Shown here piece after piece: positions 1 through 14,200 of a stretch of DNA of 64,000 nt (positions are counted from its first letter, which is position 1; each line of letters opens with the position of its first letter). The stretch is from Uranotaenia lowii (lineage: Eukaryota; Arthropoda; Insecta; Diptera; Culicidae): assembly GCF_029784155.1 (NCBI RefSeq), contig NC_073692.1:426541324-426605323 (forward strand), in the 5' to 3' direction. The translations under genes and the position numbers were made by a program. The notes beneath the pieces are model-generated. The model made no database searches, was not told the DNA's origin, and saw only the letters and a program-made list of their open reading frames with translations.

Positions 1-2453
1 AATTTTTTGAAGGCCTTTCACGACTTATGAAAGTCAGTGGTACTTCTATTTGAATGTCTTTAGCGATAACTAACGGTCAGACTTTTTTTTTATTTTGAAA
101 TCTTTGTCTTCTTAGCGGTCGACGTTGAATCGGTATCGAAATTTATTGATTTAAATTTTCTGTTCTGTGCATTTTTGAGAAGTTCTATGATCTATTTAAA
201 TTTTAAGTTCTGAATAAGATAATTGCATTGAGATGTTGGACAAAGTATGATATTTCCATAATTTCAATGCAAATTTTTTCAAAAAATACTTAATTCTAGA
301 TTTTTTCAAACAATTTCCAAGTATTTTCCTAAGTTTCTTAAAATGCCACAGCAGTAAAAAAATTTTGTGACATTGATACTGTGAAATGTCAATATCCATA
401 CTTGGAAAGACTCAATATATCAATGTTTGGCATAATTTTTCAAAATAAAAATATATCACTATTTAATGGTTTAATTTCTTGTCAATATTTGAGGGCAAAC
501 AAAACGAGCAAGTTTTCACCAAATTTTATGAAATAAATAAATCTTTGAACAATCACTTTGCAATTGTACTTAGATACGCTCATCTGTAGCTGTAAAGTTA
601 ACATCCTAAATTGCCCGGTTTATTCCCGGATATTCAGTCGGACCTGATAATCCAGTCGGACCTGAACGTACGAATTTTACGGAAACCTGCCCTCTGCCCG
701 CATTTACTTACATCAGTCGTGAAATTTAGCAGAAATTCACATTAAATCATGATTGATTATGTTGTAGATTTGAGTGCAGAAAAGAGTTTTTAACCTTCCA
801 AAGCCGTTCGCTAAATATTCGTTTCGGGGAAATTTGAGTTGTAGTTTGATTTCGTTCTCCTGGATGTAAATGTTAACCGATTTTGATGATATTATATTCA
901 TTGTGTAGGTAATTTATTTTTAATACTCAACATTTAAAAATAAAGTCGATATGTATTACTAGGTTATCAGAAACTGGTTCAGACAGTAAAAAGTCCGAAA
1001 AATCAATTTTATTTTTAAAATACTCATAACTTCTGACAGCTTTTCTGCATTTAACTGTTTCATTGATGTTTGAAATCGCCAAGAATCCATCTATCCGACA
1101 ATGCATAGATATGTTAGGGTCCAATGAAAGTTTTGACCGCTATGACAGATCTTCCGGTAGAAAAAATCTTACTTTAAAAATACGACATCCAATTTTGGCT
1201 TTTCTTAGCTGTATTTCATTTCCCAATGAACCGATTTTAAAAATTCAAATTTTAGTTTTTTGTCGTTAATTTGATCATTATTTTCATAGAACATACTTGG
1301 TCTGTTAAAATTACCAGTTCATATATTGGAATGATGATAAAGATGTTTGAAATGTGCGCTTAGGGTCATATTAAGCCGAACAGCTTTGGAGGTTACAAAT
1401 TACTTTCTTCAACATTGTTAAATTTTTGAAGAATTTTTGAGTATGGAAGAAAAATTTAAAATCCAATTGACTCAATTCAACTTTCTCTGATTTCTTTTAG
1501 AAGCACTTTAATTTAGCTCAAGTTTGCTCGGATATTGTTTTATTTTTGGATGGAAAAATATGAAATCAAATGCCTGATTTTTACTAGATTTTCAAAAAAT
1601 CGACCAGATATGCCTGACCTGGATATGTATAGGTAAAATTTCGGAATGCCTATTTTATAGCCTTACGATTTTTTTACTTTTCGACCCGATTTCAAGGATT
1701 TGAATTTAAGAAAACTCAATGAATGCTTCAAATACTTGAAAAAAAGGTAAAAATCTGAAAGAATGTGGGACAAAAGCAAATACAACCAAGTGAAGTGCAT
1801 GTTTGATGAAGTCTGCGACGTATCATTCTTTTTGGTTTTGTTTGGACTTGTATTTTATGATAATTCGCGATTCCAGGCAAATCTTTGAAATTTTGTAGTT
1901 AAGAGAAAATTAATACTTGTACCCAAACGTTTCATAATAAATCTTAACTTTAATATTAAGGACATGATTTCGTTACTGTTTGCTTAATAACTACAGCAGC
2001 ACACAGATTCCGTTCCCTGGAGTGATATGCGGCCAACAACGTCCAATTCGTGCCTAAGGAGAAGAACCCGACCAACACCTCAGTACTCAGCCTGATCGAA
2101 CAGTACTGAGCGAGCAGCAATTCAAGCTGAACTGTCCTTTAGCAGCTAAAAAGTTCGAAAAGTCGACTGTACAAAATCTAATGCAGCATGCGAAATGGAA
2201 AGCCCGAGCATTCGTTTTTGCGTCGCAAAAAAGCTTACCAGCTTTTTTTATTCCGACACAAAGAAAAAACGCGTATTTTTTAATCTAGAAAAAACATACT
2301 CTAAACGTTATTTTGTTCAAGCACTTTCTATTCGTTTCGGAATTACTCGGGATGAATAAACCTACTTGGTTTAAAAACCCTGAGAAAAAAGGATAAAAAA
2401 GTTTCATACTTTAATGCGTACAAAGGTCAATAACACAAGTTAAAATGTGCAAG
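1..2453. other. AT-rich non-coding DNA, no gene recognised
   Basis: No ORF here has recognisable domain content, and the short open frames look like chance. A short CCCGG/CGGAC-rich patch at about 616-665 resembles the degenerate CCGGAT-type patches near 36.3 kb and 50.7 kb, and may be a decayed transposon remnant. I see nothing else I can support. Confidence 0.6.
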
Positions 2454-2633
2454 TTCGCATGCTGTGATGCAAAAATAGCTCGATTTCTATCACATACGGC
2501 TGAAATAGAAACGGTGTTATAAAAAAAATCCAACGTCAAAAATCTTGAAAACATATTTGCATGGTAAAATTTTCAAAATGTGCTACAAATGTCGAAGTTT
2601 GTACCATTTTTTCCCTACACGAGTGAACTTGCT
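2454..2633 (+). mobile_element. Truncated MITE copy (same family as 48553-48855)
   Basis: This stretch aligns by eye with the right two thirds of the complete element at 48553-48855. It shares the core GCATGCTGTGATGCAAAAAT, the segment around CACATACGGCTGAAATAGAA and the terminal motif GTGAACTTGCT. The left terminal inverted repeat is missing, so the copy is truncated. It has no coding capacity. Confidence 0.65.
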
Positions 2634-4434
2634 TAGGATTCCTTATATAAATGCTTTTTGGCTGGATGAACAAAATGTTTCTTGGTTTGCCTTTACTCCC
2701 GTTATCTGATTAAAATATTATGTTAGTCCAATTGTAATGAATGAGTGTGTAACAACGCGACAACATTATTTTAGTTAATGAGTTGTCTACATTCAACAAA
2801 GTCAAATAACAAACAAAACAAATTGTTCGTTAAGTATTGTGATAATTTTGCGTTTACATGTGTGGTGATTTAATTTACTTTTCGCAATGTTACTTTAACC
2901 TGTAACCAGCAACGTTTCAGTTTGAGCTGTCTTTTCTCGCTTTGCAAATTTTGCGGACTCGTTCGCGGTTTCGCTTTCTTTCGGAATCATCCGTGCCGCT
3001 CGCTGCCCAATACAATACAGCTTCGTCAGCCCTCAACTCCTTTTTCCGCTCTCTTCCAGCAACCATCCATTGCCACCATAAGGGGAGATTGCCGAAAACT
3101 TTACACCGACAACTGGCAGGCAACGCTTCGTTTTCGTTTGGGGGAAGCATGATTCCGCGCCATCCAAGCCGTGATTCGCTATTAATATTATTACTGTTAC
3201 ACCACCATTTTAGGAAATAGGCTTTCATGTCGTAAGCCAATAAAGCATATACAATGGGTATGTACATATATCTACAACATGGCTCGTGTGTTGTAGGTGG
3301 AGCTCTAGGCTTATGTTTTCTCTTTCCTAGTTATTTGCTCTGACTTGCTGGCATCATGCATAGGGTTGAGGTATGTCAAAGTTTCTATGCTTCTTCTTCA
3401 GGCCACAAATGGCAGATCCTGGCTTACCTTAAGTAGCGCAATGTTCCAACTTACTATGGCGGAAGCATGATTGCATATATGAATGTAGAAGGCAGGTACG
3501 GTACCTCAACCTATCGAATCGGGCCCAAAGATTTGTGTGGTTAGGTCTGTTCTTGCTTTGCTCGACTCGACTCGACGCGTTGGGTTAGGAAGTTCAGGAA
3601 TGATGGCGGAATATTCATTCTTATTACCGTTACCGTTCGTCGTTTTCTGGCGGCCAATTCGAGGCGGGAGGTAATTTTCTACGTCGGATGGCTTTCGGCA
3701 TACCTTAAACGCCCAGCTCAGCGTCAGAGTAGAGTGGTAATTTATTTAGTGGTGTATGGTTAAGTTATGTTTGCTTAGCGTAATCGACAAGGTTCGGAAT
3801 GGCTTAATGGAAATGTGTTTTTCGATGATACTTCAGCAAGAATACATACTGGAGCCCAACAAAATGTTTTATATTTAACCATGATCTTTGAATTTTACTT
3901 GTACTTTTCGCTTTTCTTTCGTTCCCGTAAATTCTTTTTGAAAAACTCTTTCAAACAAGACAAACATCAATCAATAATGCATCATAGAATCGATTCTTCC
4001 GTAGGCGTAGGCGTAGGCTCAACTGTTAGCTTTCCATTTTCCCAGTAAACGCCACGTAGAACGTTATCTTCAATTCCCCACTATTCAGATGTATCCGCCT
4101 CAACACAATAAAAAGGTTCATCCGCAAGATTCACAATAGAAATCTACAGAATAAAAAACCCAAGATGAAAGCCATTAATACATTGGAAAAATCGCTTCCG
4201 AGGAGATCCCGAAACGCTTCAGTGACGCGAAGGACCGAATGTGTGTTGTTGGTTCGATGGTTTTTCGGAAGCAGCTTTCCGGAGGGGCTCTGTGTCCCAG
4301 ATTAGTTGTCAGGTCTATTCTGGTTAGCGCAAAGTATGCCTTTAAGTAGGTTGAATATGATTTCTTGAAAAATACTTCTTAAAAACAGTTCCAACTTTCC
4401 AAAATTGTATTAACACAAATTGTCAAATCTATGA
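2634..4434. other. Non-coding DNA with a GC-richer island
   Basis: About 2900-3760 is less AT-rich than its surroundings and contains overlapping open frames of 76-116 codons on both strands. None shows a domain, signal peptide or family motif that I recognise. It may be unique intergenic or intronic sequence, possibly regulatory. No promoter elements could be assigned. Confidence 0.45.
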
Positions 4435-7055
4435 AAAATATCAAAATTGTGAAAATTGTCAAAATTGTAAAAATTGTAAAAATTGTAAAAATTGTAAAAA
4501 TTGTAAAAATTGTAAAAATTGTAAAAATTGTAAAAATTGTAAAAATTGTAAAAATTGTAAAAATTGTAAAAATTGTAAAAATTGTAAAAATTGTAAAAAT
4601 TGTAAAAATTGTAAAAATTGTCAAAATTGTCAAAATTTTCAAAATTGTCAAAATTGTCAAAATTGTCAAAATTGTCAAAATTGTCAAAATTGTCAAAATT
4701 GTCAAAATTGTCAAAATTGTCAAAATTGTCAAAATTGAAAAAATAGTCAAAATAGTCAAAATTGTCAAAATTGTCAAAATTGTCAAAATTGCCAAAAAAT
4801 TTCAAAATTGTCAAAATTGTCAAAATTGTCAAAATTGTCAAAATTGTCAAAATTGTCAAAATTGTCAAAATTGTCAAAATTGTCAAAATTGTCAAAATTG
4901 TCAAAATTGTCAAAATTGTCAAAATTGTCAAAATTGTCAAAATTGTCAAAATTGTCAAAATTGTCAAAATTGTCAAAATTGTCAAAATTGTCAAAATTGT
5001 CAAAATTGTCAAAATTGTCAAAATTGTCAAAATTGTCAAAATTGTCAAAATTGTCAAAATTGTCAAAATTGTCAAAATTGTCAAAATTGTCAAAATTGTC
5101 AAAATTGTCAAAATTGTCAAAATTGTCAAAATTGTCAAAATTGTCAAAATTGTCAAAATTGTCAAAATTGTCAAAATTGTCAAAATTGTCAAAATTGTCA
5201 AAAGTGTCAAAATTGTCAAAATTGTCAAAATTGTCAAAATTGTCAAAATTGTCAAAATTGTCAAAATTGTCAAAATTGTCAAAATTGTCAATATTGTCAA
5301 AATTGTCAAAATTGAAAAAATAGTCAAAATAGTCAAAATTGTCAAAATTGTCAAAATTGTCAAAATTGCCAAAAATTTTCAAAATTGTCAAAATTGTCAA
5401 AATTGTCAAAATTGTCAAAATTGTCAAAATTGTCAAAATTGTCAAAATTGTCAAAATTGTCAAAATTGTCAAAATTGTCAAAATTGTCAAAATTGTCAAA
5501 ATTGTCAAAATTGTCAAAATTGTCAAAATTGTCAAAATTGTCAAAATTGTCAAAATTGTCAAAATTGTCAAAATTGTCAAAATTGTCAAAATTGTCAAAA
5601 TTGTCAAAATTGTCAAAATTGTCAAAATTGTCAAAATTGTCAAAATTGTCAAAATTGTCAAAATTGTCAAAATTGTCAAAATTGTCAAAATTGTCAAAAT
5701 TGTCAAAATTGTCAAAATTGTTAAAATTGTTAAAATTGTCAAAATTGTCGAAATTGTCAAAATTGTCAAAATTGTCAAAAATGTCAGAATTGTCAAAATT
5801 GTCAAAATTGTCAAAATTGTCAAAATTGTCAAAATTGTCAAAATTGTCAAAATTGTCAAAATTGTCAAAATTGTCAAAATTGTCAAAATTGTCAAAATTG
5901 TCAAAATTGTCAAAATTGTCAAAATTGTCAAAATTGTCAAAATTGTCAAAATTGTCAAAATTGTCAAAATTGTCAAAATTGTCAAAATTGTCAAAATTGT
6001 CAAAATTGTCAAAATTGTCAAAATTGTCAAAATTGTCAAAATTGTCAAAATTGTCAAAATTGTCAAAATTGTCAAAATTGTCAAAATTGTCAAAATTGTC
6101 AAAATTGTCAAAATTGTCAAAATTGTCAAAATTGTCAAAATTGTCAAAATTGTCAAAATTGTCAAAATTGTCAAAATTGTAAAAATTGTAAAAATTGTCA
6201 AAATTGTCAAAATTGTCAAAATTGTCAAAATTGTCAAAATTGTCAAAATTGTCAAAATTGTCAAAATTGTCAAAATTGTCAAAATTGTCAAAATTGTCAA
6301 AATTGTTAAAATTGTCAAAATTGTCAAAATTGTCAAAATTGTCAAAATTGTCAAAATTGTCAAAATTGTCAAAATTGTCAAAATTGTCAAAATTGTCAAA
6401 ATTTTCAAAATTTTCAAAATTGTCAAAATTGTCAAAATTGTCAAAATTGTCAAAATTGTCAAAATTGTCAAAATTGTCAAAATTGTCAAAATTGTCAAAA
6501 TTGTCAAAATTGTCAAAATTGTCAAAATTTTCAAAATTGTCAAAATTGTCAAAATTGTCAAAATTGTCAAAATTGTCAAAATTGTCAAAATTGTCAAAAT
6601 TGTCAAAATTGTCATAAATGTCAGAATTGTCAAAATTGTCAAAATTGTCAAAATTGTCAAAATTGTCAAAATTGTCAAAATTGTCAAATTTTTCAAATTG
6701 TCAAAATTGTCAAAATTGTCAAAATTGTCAAAATTGTCAAAATTGTCAAAATTGTCAAAATTGTCAAAATTGTCAAAATTGTCAAAATTGTCAAAATTGT
6801 CAAAATTGTCAAAATTGTCAAAATTGTCAAAATTGTCAAAATTGTCAAAATTGTCAAAATTGTCAAAATTGTCAAAATTATCAAAATTGTCAAAATTGTC
6901 AAAATTGTCAAAATTGTCAAAATTGTCAAAATTGTCAAAATTGTCATAATTGTCAAAATTGTCAAAATTGTCAAAATTGTCAAAATTGTCAAAATTGTCA
7001 AAATTGTCAATTTGATAAAATTTGATAAAATTTGCAAAAATTGTCAAAATTTTCA
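4435..7055. repeat. 9-bp satellite 1 (TGTCAAAAT unit)
   Basis: About 2.6 kb of head-to-tail 9-bp units, roughly 290 copies of TGTCAAAAT. A homogeneous variant block (TGTAAAAAT) fills about 4462-4620. Irregular marker segments recur: GAAAAAATAGTC at 4737 and again at 5314, and AATGTCAGAATTG near 5778 and 6618. These show larger blocks were duplicated within the array. Because the unit is 9 bp (three codons) and lacks stops in most frames, the array holds several long open frames of tripeptide repeats on both strands. I regard these as artefacts of the period. Confidence 0.97.
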
Positions 7056-9264
7056 TTTTTGCTGGTGGCGATCGTCAATAATTGAACAGACCAATCATTC
7101 GTTTTAACAATTCAACGCCTTGATATAGACAACACATGTATTTATGATATTGCATGATGACTTTGCATTAGGATTTAATTCAAATCATATTTCAACATGT
7201 GAGGATTATCTTTGGCTCTCATAGAAAGGACATAAAAAAAGATGATTAGCGTTAGTAGTTCCAATTGTTTTTGCCCACATTTTAGTTAGTATCTTCTCCT
7301 AGCGTTAGTGTCTTTTTCTATCGATTATCCTACTAATCGATCTCTTAATGGAAAAATATTACTAAAAGTGACAGTTGTGCCTGGAGCTAGTACAACTTCA
7401 ATATGTCATCGAGAAAAGGATTGCATTATTGAAATTTAATTTCAGTTAGTCAGCACGTTTCTCATAAAAACACATCGATTGAACTCAATCAATGTGCTGA
7501 GTAAGAAACTAAAATCATTTCAGCTAAGCTCTGTTTAGTTTTTTTCTTTCCAAATATAAGTCTTTTCAGCATTGACTGACTAATCACTGTTCGTAATATA
7601 TGACTTTGTTGGGTGAGTTTCTTTTTTGGCCTGTCCGCTGGCTGCTGGCGGTCACGCTCATGACCAAACACTTTTGAGCTTTCTGTCACAAATTGCAGAA
7701 GGAGGGGTTAAAAAATAACTCTAAATGCTTCCAGCTAGCAGCAAGCATGGTGCAGGCGAATAAGTATACTTACCCAGAAAACAACACACATCCCGAAAGG
7801 GTCACGTTCCATTCCGATCCGTGATTTTATGCTCTTTTCGATGTTTTTGGTTCGGTTTGCTTCCAGCTTATTTTTCTTTTTGTTTCTTGTCTTCTGCTGA
7901 AGTTGATCCCAAAGTTGACAGGATTTGTCCGAGCCCGAGGAATGTACTGAATCAGCTGCGGATGGATTGGCTTTTTTTTCGTCCTCATGTGATTCCTAAA
8001 CTGTCTTGTGTCTTCTTCAGTTTTGATTGACATGTCGCATTGGCTTGTCAGTGTATTAAGAGGTTTTTGTTGGATTTTGTATTTCTGTTATGTCAAGTGA
8101 CATTAACAAAAAGCTGTTTTATGTATTGATTTATTCCCTCGAAGCATTTTGTTTTACTTCCTCCCAGATCGACTACAAAATACACTTAAAGCGGTAAAAT
8201 TTGCAATCCTGATCGGCGGGGATGAACACCTTGTCTCATTATGTCCGAACTCGAGCCGGCCAATTAGTGGCAATCAAACAAATTAATTATTTCATGCTGA
8301 ATTACCTCGCCTAAGGAGCAAATGGACGATTGTGTTCGACACTGGAGGAAACGTGAAGAGAATGTACAGGTAAACAGCCACCTATCGAATCCGTTTACAT
8401 TCGATACATCCCGATGTCCTCTATCCCGGAACCGCTTTTCCGACCCACATCGACGGCACGCGGCTGGGGGTGTAGAAATATAAATGTTTCCACTTGGCGG
8501 GCGCAAAAGTACTTCGGAACAGTAATTATAAATCTCGCACATTCTGCTTTCTACATCGAAACAAGGTTGATCTTTTTTTTTTTTTTTGCAGCCCCTCTTT
8601 ACTCTGTGACAGCCTAGTTATTTTTTTATACTTTGCTGTGCCCCTTGGAGATGGAAAAACACCCTCCATCGCAGAATACAGTTTGACTGGCTCTCATCAC
8701 GTTTTTCATCTGATGGAGTTTTATTTTATTATCTTTTTTTCCGCTTCCTCTCCCTCATTTTCCACCACCCTTCCATCAAAGGTCCGTTGCTTTGGCTGCG
8801 TGACGAGGACACAAAAATTAAATTCTATGAGTAAAAAAATGTTTAATTTGCTGTTCGTTACGATTTTCGCTCCACCACTACTGGCTGGCTGGATGACACG
8901 ATCCGTCGACCCCTAGCAGATGATTGTTTACGTGCGCTTGTTTGGCTGGAAAGGAAAAAAATCTGTTTCTTGAAATCTGGGATTTTTCTGGAGAAGAAGG
9001 TGCTTCCTTCTGGGAATAAAAAACGAAAAAAACACTAATTAGCTTTAATAGCTTATGTTCAGCTTAACCAAAGGCAACTAATCTTATTCTCCTGAAGAAA
9101 ATAAGATGGCATTTTTACGTTCTCACATCAAAAAGTTCACAAAATTTATTTTGCTTCAGGTCATGTCAAGAAATGTCATTTTTACGTTATTCACGACCTT
9201 CTTTAATGAAGCTTTTGCAAAAAAAAAAAATCACATTGCTGAAAAAAACATATTGCTTAAAAAA
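7056..9264. other. Non-coding DNA between satellites 1 and 2
   Basis: Mostly unique-looking sequence with a moderately GC-richer part at about 7500-8900. Open frames up to 140 codons exist but overlap on both strands and carry no recognisable domain. Homopolymer T and A tracts are common. I see no RNA gene or transposon terminus here. Confidence 0.5.
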
Positions 9265-10098
9265 TAACAAAAATGACAAAAATGACAAAAATGACAAAAA
9301 TAACAAAAATGACAAAAATGACAAAAATGACAAAAATGACAAAAATGACAAAAATGACAAAAATGACAAAAATGACAAAAATGACAAAAATGACAAAAAT
9401 GACAAAAATGACAAAAATGACAAAAATGACAAAAATGACAAAAATGACAAAAATGACAAAAATGACAAAAATGACAAAAATGACAAAAATGACAAAAATG
9501 ACAAAAATGACAAAAATGACAAAAATGACAAAAATGACAAAAATGACAAAAATGACAAAAATGACAAAAATGACAAAAATGACAAAAATGACAAAAATGA
9601 CAAAAATGACAAAAATGACAAAAATGACAAAAATGACAAAAATGACAAAAATGACAAAAATGACAAAAATGACAAAAATGACAAAAATGACAAAAATGAC
9701 AAAAATGACAAAAATGACAAAAATGACAAAAATGACAAAAGTGACAAAAAGGACAAAAATGACAAAAATGACAAAAATGACAAAAATGACAAAAATAACA
9801 AAAATAACAAAAATGACAAAAATGACAAAAATGACAAAAATGACAAAAATGACAAAAATGACAAAAATGACAAAAATGACAAAAATGACAAAAATGACAA
9901 AAATGACAAAAATGACAAAAATGACAAAAATGACAAAAATGACAAAAATGACAAAAATGACAAAAATGACAAAAATGACAAAAATGACAAAAATGACAAA
10001 AACGACAAAAATGACAAAAATGACAAAAATGACAAAAATGACAAAAATGACAAAATTGACAAAATTGACAAAATTGACAAAAATGACAAAAATGACAA
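9265..10098. repeat. 9-bp satellite 2 (TGACAAAAA unit)
   Basis: About 830 bp of tandem 9-bp units, roughly 92 copies of TGACAAAAA, very homogeneous, with scattered single-base variants such as TAACAAAAA near 9300 and 9796, and TGACAAAAT near 10050-10078. The unit differs from satellite 1 (TGTCAAAAT) at two of nine positions. The long Lys-Asn-Asp repeat frame and the antisense frames are by-products of a period divisible by three. Confidence 0.97.
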
Positions 10099-10779
10099 CA
10101 TGTTATGCATTGCACTTCCTGCCACTTGTTTTGAAAACATAATAGGCATTTCCATACATCTTTATAAATTAAACTTGTTTCCGAAATTGATGAAAAAGTA
10201 GGTTGCAATAGTAAAAAACTTCCCTACTGTTCCCGAAAAATGCGGGGGATCACCTCACGTCTCTTTAGAAATGAATGAACGGTATTTAAGAATCTTCCAA
10301 TTATGAGAATTCTAAGATAGATACTCCGGATTGGAACACCAGTTCAGAATAAATTCATAAGAAGGATCATGGAACGAACTCACCAATTGTTGAAGTAGGA
10401 AGTTTGTTCCCTCTTGGAGCGAATCATTTAACGATGTCAACTGCTGGATGAGTAGGAAATCAATGGAAACATGCAAATGTTGATCACTATGCTTATCTAC
10501 AAATCCCAAGAAAAATTCACAATTTCACAATAAACAGCTACCAAAACTTCAAAAATTCAATTTTCACCGCGACGGTGCAAAAAAAAGACACGTGCGATAT
10601 CAACAAGCCATCGCCTACTCTGATCCGACCGAAAGGAACTAAAGTTATCGATTAAAAATTGGTTTGTTATGTTTATCCCAAACAAAATGTCTCAAAATCC
10701 TATACAAACTTTCATTGAGCGACCTCTTTCCATGATCCTATCTGGCCCAAATTTGACATTAGATCTTATTAGATCTAAT
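10099..10779. other. Non-coding DNA
   Basis: AT-rich sequence with two short open frames and no recognisable domains. I see no RNA gene and no transposon termini. Confidence 0.5.
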
Positions 10780-11235
10780 GATTGGGTGTGTAGCGAAGTA
10801 TTGCAAGGCCACTTTTCATGCCATACTTCGTGGGGCACAAGCAGTGGTGTCAATTGAATTTCTTGTTCATCAATGCCAAAAGACATACACCTGTTAAGGA
10901 GTTAATAACTTTTTTGTCTAAAAAGATACGAAGTTATGATATTCGACAAAGTTGTTCATTGGAAAATTTCCTGTGAGAAATTTATAAATTGGCACAAAAA
11001 CCATTAGCAGGCTCGGTTCCACAGAAGAAACAAAAATTATGTTGATTTTTCAGTACAAAATATTCAATTTTCCCATACAAACCTAAAAGTTCAAATTTAC
11101 TCATGTAAACGTTACTTAAAAATTCCGCAAAAAATCTTGGATGAGTTTTGGACCAAAACGAAGCTTTTAAGACCCCAGGGTTCGAGAAATTCAAAAATGA
11201 CCCCAAATCGACTCAGTCTAGTATACAATCAAGAA
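10780..11235 (+). repeat. Interspersed repeat family R1, copy A
   Basis: This copy shares long stretches with 40840-41480 (there partly inverted) and 41995-42260. Shared landmarks are GATACGAAGTTA followed by GACAAAGTTGT, the segment with CATACAAACCTAAAAGTTC, and the end AAATCGACTCAGTCTAGTATA. The 5' part (about 10790-10880) matches one arm of the hairpin at 41313-41466. No coding potential is visible. It is probably a non-autonomous transposon or a decayed retroelement segment; the class was not determined. Confidence 0.7.
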
Positions 11236-14200
11236 TCTTTCAGTTTGGTAGCCAATTCTGCGTATTCATTAATTATGCAAAACGAGCTAATCGTTAATTT
11301 CACTAATTATCTCAAACTTATGTAGGAACCCAATTATTTAATTTCTTCTACCGCGGCAAAAACGAGAAAAAAAACTTTGTCCCACAGAAATGAAATTATT
11401 ATTAGACCAGAGTAATCAATTCTGGGAAGGTTGTAAAGTGTGGTGTGGCTCGAATGTTCCAGCAGCTTTTGCTTGCCATTTTAAGAAAGCACTAAAGAAA
11501 AAAATCAAAATTTCCTCAGCAGCTGCTTCCACCGAAAGTAGGTAGGTACCCCGGCAGATATCTACACTCAACAATCTGCCCGCTCTGAATATTAAATTCT
11601 GCGCAAATGAAACACTTCAGCATTTCATCATTTTCCAGAAATTAATCAAACAGGCTGCATTATATTTCCGCAAGACCGCGGACAACCAACAACTAAAGAT
11701 TGGGATGACGACGACGACGACGACCAGGGAGCCACCGATGTGGACCGACAAAAGCCGTAACGCAATTGTCGGAACATTTCACCCTAAGAAACAAAAAATA
11801 AGAAAACACAAAACCTGAAAGACGCGCAACGATATGAAAAACAACCGTCGTCGTCGTCGTCTCTAGATAAATCTAATTTCAACTTCCATTAATAATTCGG
11901 GTGAGCGTTTCCGGAATGGGCGCTTTTAAGGGGCTGGCCGAAGTCGGGCCAAATATTCTGGACAGCCAAACAAACACCACTACTAATACTAAAACAACCA
12001 CCAATAACAGCAGTCGGAAAAAAAATCCCCAAAAACAAAATGTCACGTCCACCCAGCTTCCCTCGGCCGAATATCTCTCGGATTGTTTCAACGCGAGTAT
12101 ACTTAAATAGACATGGAATGAGGGTGGGGAGATTCTGCAGCAATTCGCAAGCAAGGTGATGAATTTTGTGTGTAGACATCCGAAAAGACGCGACTGGCCG
12201 GCCAACGGCACCGATCCGGAAGCGGTTGGTCTTATGGCCGCCAAGCCCGGTTGCTTCCATTTGTTGTTGTTGTTGGTGCGCTTTTCGAGGAGGAACACAG
12301 ATTAACGTTGCGGAAGCGAACTGGAAACTGCAAATTAAACTTTAATTGTTTCTCCTACCATCATGGCGCACAAAACTAGAGCAGGAAATGCTTTTACGGA
12401 AAAGCGAGGTTTTGAGCTAATGGACACTGTTTAAAAAGTTTGGTTTCTTAAATCGCTTTAATTTTATTCGTCATTTTATCAATCCTTCCCCCGAAAAAAT
12501 GACACATATTTGAAATGCTTGAATTATTTTAAATCGACTGAGACGACTTTCTCTTCCAAAAAAATCACAATTCAGCTCACAATTCCTCAACTTATCAACT
12601 ACGTTTTAAGTTGGAAAATGGTTCCGTTCCTCTCAAAACAACGATAAACAAATTCAAACAAATTTTTTTCGGACAGACACCTTATAACAGCCCACTTTTG
12701 ACATCTGTTGTAGAAATAACCATATCAACACATTAATTACAAACAGCTGTGCATTGTACCCGAGAAACCCCTGAATGTCATCGCCTTTTCGGAGAAAATG
12801 ATTTGAAATGGCCACAATGGCCCCTCAAACATATCCTCTACCATCAAGACAACTGTTCCGAAAAAAAACTTTCTTTTTTCCTTCTCCTATTGTGACAGTA
12901 CATTGTCGGCATGTGTTCCACCATGTACTTTTCCCAATACCTTTGGGTAGAAAGAAACTTTCATCCCAAGACACAGATTCGGAATCTGTTCGAACAAGCA
13001 CTGCAACCTGCAGTGTTACGGAATCGAAATTTGTTCTAACAGAACCAAAGATAGGATGCATTGTGGGTGTATTCCTACGATGACAAATTTCTCTAGTAAA
13101 ACATTTGCTTTCGGAAAGTTTTACACTAAAAGTCTATGGGAGAACCATTCATTGGAACTTCTTTCGTTATGCTCCAGTGACAGTTTTGTGAAAGTGTTTT
13201 GAACTTTTGGGTGGAATTTTAGAAGAAAATAATATTAGAAAATGTCAAATTGATCAATGTAGACAAATTGTTTGTAAAGTCAAGCGAAGTACAAAGTTTG
13301 TAAAAAGAGATAACTTCAATTTTTTTTGTTAATACAAAGAAGTTTTTTAAGTTGTTTACATCGAATAAACATAAGAATATATTTGGATACTTCAAATGCG
13401 ATTTGAAAGCGATTATGTGCTAGGATGAAATAGTTAAATTTGAATTATGGAATTTTAAATTGGAATATTTAAGGTTAAATTTCCGGGTTTTGCCAGGATT
13501 CTCAAAAAATTTGCCTAGCGTGGATACGTGTGGGAAAATTACTGGAAAGCTAATTACAGCACTCTCTGGAGCCACCATAAGCTTGTTTGTTTACTGTTTT
13601 TTCTAACTTTTGCTACAGTATCATATTGAGAACAATTTCAAAACAAAAAAAAATAGCATTTTTTTTAAATTTGCCACGTTTTGAGGAGACTCTCCTCTTT
13701 TCTTAACTTAACTTAACTTAACTTAAAAGCTGTGTATTCAAAAACTTGTGCTACGGTGCTTTTTATAGAACGATTTTAGAACAAAATAATTAGCATCTTT
13801 GAAAATTTGCCTTTAAGATCACTTGGGAGGCTCTAGAACGATGTTATTATTATAAACGTAATCAAAGATTTTTTATTCTATCGTGATACCTGGCTGAATA
13901 GTTTTTCGAACAAACAGTCTGGGACATCAACTCTTTGTTTACGGTGCTGCAACCAGCGAAAAAGTATTCAAGCTTTCAACTTGCATTCAAGCTTGCAAAC
14001 ACATAAGTTTTGCATTTGAACGACGAAACAACCAAGGTGTGTGTACAGCCGTATCGATAAGAGCCATCAACAATGGGGAAGCTAGCAATGGTTCGGAACT
14101 TCGAACACCGATTTTAAAAAGCAGTCCCGATTTTAGTGGAAAGTACTGCCGAAAAAATACGGAACAACTTTATGCAAGCACTGTTATCAATTTCCGATGC

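Noticed and set aside
4379..7056. Open frames of up to 757 codons over satellite 1
   Set aside because: They consist only of tripeptide repeats in several frames on both strands at once. The 9-bp period without stop codons explains them.
4435..10098. Possible CRISPR array
   Set aside because: The units are contiguous 9-mers without unique spacers, and the genome is eukaryotic.
9173..10208. Long Lys-Asn-Asp repeat frame and antisense frames
   Set aside because: Same artefact in satellite 2; the short non-repeat ends show no domain.
11879..12298. 139-codon minus-strand membrane protein
   Set aside because: The hydrophobic run is a Val/Leu/Phe low-complexity stretch from GTN-rich DNA; two other frames are equally open and no family is recognisable.
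13702..13726. Telomeric repeat
   Set aside because: Only about five CTTAA units. It is neither the TTAGG repeat usual in many insects nor a long array, and flies generally lack short telomeric repeats.
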